Below, in pieces: positions 59,791-64,000 of a stretch of DNA of 64,000 nt. The stretch is from Azospirillum sp. TSA2s (lineage in GTDB: Bacteria; Pseudomonadota; Alphaproteobacteria; Azospirillales; Azospirillaceae): contig NZ_CP039646.1 in NCBI RefSeq assembly GCF_004923315.1, forward strand, positions 129,001 to 193,000. The letters run 5' to 3'. Each line of letters begins with the position of its first letter. The stretch's first letter is position 1. Position numbers and translations under genes: made by a program. The notes beneath the pieces are model-generated. The model did no database searches. It was not told the DNA's origin and was given only the letters and a program-made list of their open reading frames with translations.

Positions 59791-60864
59791 ATGGGTGCTC
59801 AGGTGAAACGAAACGCGTTGTTCGCAGCTTTGGGCGTGGCTCTGATGGGGGGAGCGGCGGCGGTCGCCCTTTGGCCGGGGGCCAAGCCGGTCGAGGCGCC
59901 GGTGGCTCCAGCGTCCGTTCCGGCTCCCGCCCCCCCGGCGAAGCCCGCCCAAGCCCCGGAACAGACCAAACCTGCGGCTCCCAGCTTCGATGTGGTGCGG
60001 GTGGCGCCCGACGGCGCGACGGTGATGGCCGGCCGCGCCGCGCCCGGGTCGGAGGTGACGGTCACCGACGGCGGCAGCCCGGTCGCTTCGGCCAAGGCCG
60101 ACCAGCGCGGCGAATGGGTGATGCTGCCCGACAAGCCGCTGGCGCCGGGAACCCGCGAACTCAACCTGACCGAGACCCGTCCGGGCGCCGAAACCCCGGT
60201 CCCCGCCGACAAGGTTGTGGTGGTGATGGTGCCCGATCCGGCGCCGAAGCCCGCCGCCGAGTCGCCACCTCAAAACGCACAGGCCGAAAGCACCCCGACC
60301 GCGCCGGTCGCGGTGGCGGTTCCGCGCGACGGGCTGGCCGGCGCACCGCCGACCATGGGCGGCAGTTCGGTGCTGCAGGCTCCGCCGGTGCCGGACAACG
60401 GCGCGCCGGCCCCGCCGGGCGGCGTATCGGTGGAGACGATGGACTACGATCCGGCCGGCCGGGTGGCGCTCGGCGGACGGGCGGCGCCCAACAGCGCGGT
60501 CCAGCTCTATCTCGACAACATCCTCGTCGGCAGCGCCCACACCGACCCGAAGGGCAATTGGCGCCTGACCCCGGAAAAGCTGATCGACCCCGGCGTCTAC
60601 ACCCTGCGCGCCGATCAGGTCACCCAGGGCGGCAAGGTGGTGGCGCGGGCCGAATTGCCGGTGCAGGTTTCCGCCATGCCGGCGGCCTCCACCGACGGCC
60701 GCAACGTCGTCGTCCAGCCCGGCAACAGCCTGTGGCGGCTGGCCCGTCGCACCTATGGTGACGGCATGCTCTACACCACCATCTACACCGCCAACCGCGA
60801 CCAGATCCGCAACCCGGACCTGATCTATCCAGGCCAGATCTTCGCGCTGCCGCAGGTGAACTGA
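59791..60864 (+). CDS. LysM-domain protein with Ig-like repeats
   Basis: The 357-residue product has an N-terminal membrane anchor or signal (RNALFAALGVALMGGAAAVALW), a Pro/Ala-rich linker, two Ig-like or Big-type modules (about residues 70-150 and 225-305, each with VALGGRAAPNS or VMAGRAAPGS), and a C-terminal LysM domain (VVVQPGNSLWRLARRTYGDG...NPDLIYPGQIFALP). It would bind peptidoglycan in the periplasm. The ATG at 59791 is chosen because it precedes the anchor. Proteins of this type are common in alphaproteobacteria and of unknown exact role. Confidence 0.85.
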   Translation: MGAQVKRNALFAALGVALMGGAAAVALWPGAKPVEAPVAPASVPAPAPPAKPAQAPEQTKPAAPSFDVVRVAPDGATVMAGRAAPGSEVTVTDGGSPVASAKADQRGEWVMLPDKPLAPGTRELNLTETRPGAETPVPADKVVVVMVPDPAPKPAAESPPQNAQAESTPTAPVAVAVPRDGLAGAPPTMGGSSVLQAPPVPDNGAPAPPGGVSVETMDYDPAGRVALGGRAAPNSAVQLYLDNILVGSAHTDPKGNWRLTPEKLIDPGVYTLRADQVTQGGKVVARAELPVQVSAMPAASTDGRNVVVQPGNSLWRLARRTYGDGMLYTTIYTANRDQIRNPDLIYPGQIFALPQVN

Positions 60865-61018
60865 GGGGGCGCCACGGCACCGGCCGTGAGTTTTCGGAGC
60901 TTCTACCGGCCGTCATTCCCGCGAATATCGGCTGAGGGACGCGCGTGATTGAGACCGGGTCCGAACCGGTTCAAATCCCAAGCGTCTCCCGGCAGGGCTC
61001 ATAAGAAACTGCGAACTC

Positions 61019-61432
61019 TCAGTCCTCCGGCATCCGGCCGATGGCGGCCCAGCCGAGCGGGGTGAGGCGCAGCATCTCCGGCCCCTCGCCGGCCGGGTTC
61101 GGGTCCAGCGCCACCAGTTCGCGATTCTCGAACCAGGCCCAGCGCGCCACCTCGGCGGTGGTGCCGGGCCAGCCGTCGGCCAGACGCTTCAGAACCTCCA
61201 GGTCGGCCGACGCGATGGGGAAGCGCGGCTTGGGCATGATCGCCTTCTTGGCGGGCGCGGGGGCCTCCGGCGCTTTCGCCGGCAGCGGCGGGGCGTCGGA
61301 CCCGGCGCGGGCGCGGATCCAGTCGGTCTGATAGCTGCGGAGCGCCTGTTCCATCTCCGCGCGCGCCGACTCCACCGGGCAGCGCAGATAAGCGTCCAGC
61401 AGGGCGTGCAGCGTGTTCGTCGCGTCGGTCAT
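61019..61432 (-). CDS. Hypothetical protein, 137 aa
   Basis: The product (MTDATNTLHALLDAYLRCPV...) has a helical N-terminal third, a Pro/Ala-rich linker (APPLPAKAPEAPAPAKKAIMPK) and a C-terminal module ending LRLTPLGWAAIGRMPED, which looks winged-helix-like. ATG at 61432 is chosen; a GTG at 61444 is also possible. It lies downstream of corA in the same direction. Function is unknown. Confidence 0.65.
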   Translation of the reverse strand: MTDATNTLHALLDAYLRCPVESARAEMEQALRSYQTDWIRARAGSDAPPLPAKAPEAPAPAKKAIMPKPRFPIASADLEVLKRLADGWPGTTAEVARWAWFENRELVALDPNPAGEGPEMLRLTPLGWAAIGRMPED

Positions 61433-61480
61433 GTCCGTCACCAAATCCCCACCCGAAAATCCGACCCAAAATCCCGTCCA

Positions 61481-62494
61481 TCACAGCCATCCCATCCGCC
61501 GGAAGCGGACATACAGCACGGCGCAGACCGCAATGATCACCGCCAGCACCGCCGGGTAGCCGTAGCGCCAGTGAAGCTCCGGCATATGCTCGAAGTTCAT
61601 GCCGTACAGGCCGGCGACGGCCGTCGGCACGGCGAGGATGGCGGCCCAGGCGGCCAGCTTGCGCGTCACGTCGTTCTGCCGCGCCGACGCCAGGATCATA
61701 CTGGTTTCGAAGGCGAAGGACAGCACCTCGCGCAGCGAGCCGATCTGCTCGTTGACGCGGATCACATGGTCCTGCACGTCGCGGTAATAGGGGCGGATCG
61801 CCGGGTCGATCATCGGCAAATCGAAGCGCTCCAGCCGCGAGCAGACCTCCAGCAGGGGCGAGGCGTTGCGGCGCAGCCGCTCCAGGTCGCGGCGCAGCTG
61901 GTGGATGCACTCGATCTCCGCCATGCTGGGCGGGCGGGCGATCAGCAGGGCGTCCAGCTCGTCCGCCGTGGCGGCCATCTGGTCCACCACCGGGAAGTAA
62001 CAGTCCACCACATAATCCATGATGGTGTAGACGATGAAGTCCTCGCCATGCTTCAGCAGATGCGGCGCGCTTTCCGCCCGCGCCCGCACCGGCGAATAGC
62101 TGGTCGAGGCGCCGTGCCGCACGGTGACGACATAGCCGCGGCCGGCGAAGACATGGGTCTCGCCCAGCACCAGCTCGCCCTTTTCCAGCCGGGCGGTGCG
62201 CAGGACCATGAACAGGCTTTCGCCATAGATGTCCACCTTCGGCCGCTGGTGGGCGTGCAGCGCGTCCTCCACCGCCAGTTCATGCAGGCCGAACTGCTGC
62301 TTCACCTCCATCAGCAGCGCCTCGTCCGGCTCCCACAAGCCGATCCAGACGAAGTGGCCTTCTTTCGCGGCCCAGGCGCCGGCCTCGGCGATGGGCACGT
62401 CGGCGATGCGCCGGCCCTGGCAATAGGCGGCGCTCGCCACCACCGCATTGTGCGGGGCGTTGTGGGCGGGGGTGGGTTCAGGCGGCAGCGTCAT
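61481..62494 (-). CDS. corA: CorA-type magnesium/cobalt transporter
   Basis: CorA forms a pentameric Mg2+ channel. The 337-residue product has the large cytoplasmic domain and two C-terminal membrane helices, with the required YGMNFEHMPEL loop (GMN motif) between them and a basic C-terminal RFRRMGWL. The helix before the first span (RQNDVTRKLAAWAAILAVPTAVAGL) is characteristic. It is divergent from a small membrane-protein gene. Confidence 0.95.
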   Translation of the reverse strand: MTLPPEPTPAHNAPHNAVVASAAYCQGRRIADVPIAEAGAWAAKEGHFVWIGLWEPDEALLMEVKQQFGLHELAVEDALHAHQRPKVDIYGESLFMVLRTARLEKGELVLGETHVFAGRGYVVTVRHGASTSYSPVRARAESAPHLLKHGEDFIVYTIMDYVVDCYFPVVDQMAATADELDALLIARPPSMAEIECIHQLRRDLERLRRNASPLLEVCSRLERFDLPMIDPAIRPYYRDVQDHVIRVNEQIGSLREVLSFAFETSMILASARQNDVTRKLAAWAAILAVPTAVAGLYGMNFEHMPELHWRYGYPAVLAVIIAVCAVLYVRFRRMGWL

Positions 62495-62647
62495 GGAAAT
62501 GAAAACCGGGTGGGAGGCGGCAGGTCGGCGTCACTCTAAAGAGGTTCCCCGGCAGCGTCGACGGATCCGGCGGCATCGCCGGGGCTGACCGGCCGCCTCA
62601 AGCGTTGTTGCTGCCAAGGACCAGCTTCGGAAGTGGGGGAAAGGGCG

Positions 62648-63157
62648 ATGTTCCAGTCGGCGGCGCGCGGGATGTATCTGCTGGCGGCGGTGACGCTCAG
62701 CCTGTTCTCCCTGCTGTTCATCGGCCTGTCCGCCCTGACGGTGTTCGAAGGGATGGTGGCGCTGGACAGTGCCGCCCTGACCTCGGCCATGCTCGACGGG
62801 GTGGGGATGATCGTGCTGGCCATCGCCGTGTTCGAGATCGCCAAATACCTCTACGAGGAAGAGATCGTCCGCGAACGCGAGCTGCGCCGCGCCGACGAGG
62901 CCCGCCGCACCCTGACCAAGTTCCTGACCACCATCATCATCGCCGCCAGCCTGGAAGGGCTGGTCCTGGTGTTCGAAGCGCGCACCAGCGAGATTTCCGC
63001 CATCATCTATCCGGTGATGCTGCTGGGGGTGGTCACGCTGCTGGTGGTCGGGCTGGGCGCCTTCCAATGGCTGGCACGCCGGGCCGAGAGCATCCATGTC
63101 GACCCCCGAGTCTCCGAAGCCGACGAGGCGGAGGAGGACAAGCGGTCGGAGGCGTAG
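62648..63157 (+). CDS. Four-helix membrane protein, unknown function
   Basis: The 169-residue product has about four membrane helices (MYLLAAVTLSLFSLLFIGLSAL; AMLDGVGMIVLAIAVFEIAKYL; LTKFLTTIIIAASLEGLVLVF; YPVMLLGVVTLLVVGLGAFQWL) with a basic, acidic-rich cytoplasmic loop between helices two and three. The ATG at 62648 has GGGGGAAAGGG just upstream. The sequence resembles a small GNAT/DUF-type membrane family found in Rhodospirillales, but I cannot name it. Confidence 0.7.
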   Translation: MFQSAARGMYLLAAVTLSLFSLLFIGLSALTVFEGMVALDSAALTSAMLDGVGMIVLAIAVFEIAKYLYEEEIVRERELRRADEARRTLTKFLTTIIIAASLEGLVLVFEARTSEISAIIYPVMLLGVVTLLVVGLGAFQWLARRAESIHVDPRVSEADEAEEDKRSEA

Positions 63158-63164
63158 GCGGCTG

Positions 63165-63275
63165 AATTGCCCTCTCCCGTCCCGGGAGAGGAAGGGGTGA
63201 GGCAAGAATCCCGAACCGCATGGTTGCTTGGTTCACCCCTCACCCTTCCCTCTCCCGGGGCGGGAGAGGGAGCCA
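63165..63275. repeat. Long G/C-rich inverted repeat between genes
   Basis: CCCTCTCCCGTCCCGGGAGAGG, GGGGTGAGG, CCCCTCACCC and CCCTCTCCCGGGGCGGGAGAGGG fold back on each other across about 110 bases. It shares its core with 44543-44680 and 54705-54775. Confidence 0.65.
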
Positions 63276-63396
63276 TCGCTACAGCCCTGGGTTCCCGCCT
63301 GTCCGCCTATGGCCATGCCGCCTTTTGCCACAATTGACCCGCCCATACTGCCTGCGCCAAGCTTGCCGCCGTCCAAAGTGGTGAGGGAGAAGGGGC

Positions 63397-64000
63397 ATGG
63401 CCCGCGATACGGGCAACTACACGGCCGTCTACGGCTTTCCGGAATCGGCCGATGCCGCGCGCCGTCTTGCCGGGGTGCTGGACATCCCCTGCCACATTGC
63501 CGAGCTGCACCGCTTCCCCGACGGCGAGAGCCTCGTCCGCCTGCCGGAGCCGGTGGAGCGCGCCATCGTCTACCGCTCGCTCGACCGGCCGAACGACAAG
63601 CTGGTGGAGCTGACGCTGGCCGCCTCGGTCCTGCGGCGCCAGGGGGCGACCGACCTCTGTCTGGTGGCGCCCTACATGGCCTACATGCGCCAGGACGCCG
63701 TCTTCCGGCCCGGCGAGCCGGTCAGCCAGGCGGTGGTCGGCGAATGGCTCGGCCGTTGCTTCGACCGTTTCGTCTGCGTCGAGCCGCATCTGCACCGCAC
63801 CCACACGCTGGACGAGGTGTTCGTCGGCCGCCCCTCCGTCGCGCTGAGCGGTGCCGCGCCCATCGCCGCGCATCTGCGTGCCGCCGGCGTGGCCCCCGGC
63901 ACCGTCGTCATCGGTCCCGACGAGGAATCCGCCCCGCTGGTGGAGGCGGTGGCCGGGCCGCTCGGCCTCACCGGCATCGTCGGCCGCAAGGAACGGCGCG
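63397..64000 (+). CDS. Ribose-phosphate pyrophosphokinase-like protein (3' end outside window)
   Basis: The visible 201 residues match the N-terminal half of PRPP synthetases: RFPDGESLVRLPE, then APYMAYMRQDAVFRPGEPVS (ATP-binding region), and VEPHLHRTHTL where the main enzyme has DLH..Q. The GPDEESAPLVE segment begins the second half. The ribosome-binding site GAGGGAGAAGGGG precedes the ATG. The VEPH change suggests a divergent paralogue rather than the housekeeping Prs. The gene continues beyond position 64000. Confidence 0.85.
   Translation, partial: MARDTGNYTAVYGFPESADAARRLAGVLDIPCHIAELHRFPDGESLVRLPEPVERAIVYRSLDRPNDKLVELTLAASVLRRQGATDLCLVAPYMAYMRQDAVFRPGEPVSQAVVGEWLGRCFDRFVCVEPHLHRTHTLDEVFVGRPSVALSGAAPIAAHLRAAGVAPGTVVIGPDEESAPLVEAVAGPLGLTGIVGRKERR

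Noticed and set aside
60955..60990. GGTTCAAATCCC, which looks like a tRNA T-arm
   Set aside because: The flanking bases do not form a 5-bp T-stem and no acceptor or anticodon stem could be built around it.

Overview
The window is high-GC alphaproteobacterial DNA and looks most like Azospirillum or a close Rhodospirillales relative. This is inferred from gene content and codon use (an amino acid:carrier-protein ligase cluster, etfB-etfA-hbd, cobalamin adenosyltransferase, a dnaB-alr overlap, PQQ glucose dehydrogenase, a cytochrome c'), not from a database match.

Region 1, positions 1 to about 17,250, is the right part of a tailed prophage. Forward genes encode the tape-measure protein (cut by the window edge), two tail or baseplate proteins, a tail fibre with collagen-like and SPRY segments, a tail-assembly-like protein, a GH24 endolysin with a peptidoglycan-binding domain, a small membrane protein and an overlapping spanin pair. 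A reverse-strand block of small genes follows (8.2-9.4 kb, then 11.9-14.0 kb) and ends in an XRE repressor-like gene. Two mobile elements interrupt this phage. One is a 1,806-bp ISL3-type element (9429-11234) with perfect 14-bp ends and an 8-bp target duplication; its transposase carries a C-terminal HNH-like domain and it has a second, phage-like ORF. The other is a stand-alone tnpB at 14118-15332, placed where a cro-side early gene would be expected. A 650-bp gene-free stretch between the IS and the next genes holds strong hairpins and a forward-facing terminator, so it may encode a plus-strand RNA. No integrase, terminase or capsid gene is in view.

Region 2, 17.3-27 kb, is host DNA: an MFS exporter, a divergent GH4/GH1 glycosidase pair, an SbmA/YddA-like ABC protein whose ATPase motifs are all degenerate, a Crp/Fnr regulator and a large chemoreceptor.

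Region 3, 27.3-35.1 kb, is the most unusual locus. It is a tightly overlapping six-gene operon: carrier protein, acyl-CoA-dehydrogenase-like flavoprotein, class II aaRS-like amino acid:[carrier protein] ligase, DUF1839 protein, GH2 mannosidase-like enzyme and a tandem alpha/beta hydrolase. It suggests a pathway in which an amino acid is loaded on a carrier protein, possibly oxidised, and transferred to an unknown, perhaps glycosylated, acceptor.

Region 4, 35-64 kb, is ordinary chromosome with some curiosities: a Phd-PemK toxin-antitoxin pair whose toxin has an in-frame amber codon, two M20-family amidohydrolases, an SDR/LysR divergent pair, a BON-domain protein, membrane PQQ glucose dehydrogenase (gcd), hbd-etfA-etfB, PduO-type adenosyltransferase, a Tat-exported GH1 paralogue of the region 2 enzyme, an endonuclease III, mlaF-mlaE, alr-dnaB with DnaA-box-like sites upstream of dnaB, a LOG protein, a cytochrome c' and a diheme cytochrome, a LysM protein, CorA, and a truncated PRPP-synthetase-like gene at the right edge. 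Three G/C-rich palindromic intergenic repeats (44.5, 54.7 and 63.2 kb) lie between operons.
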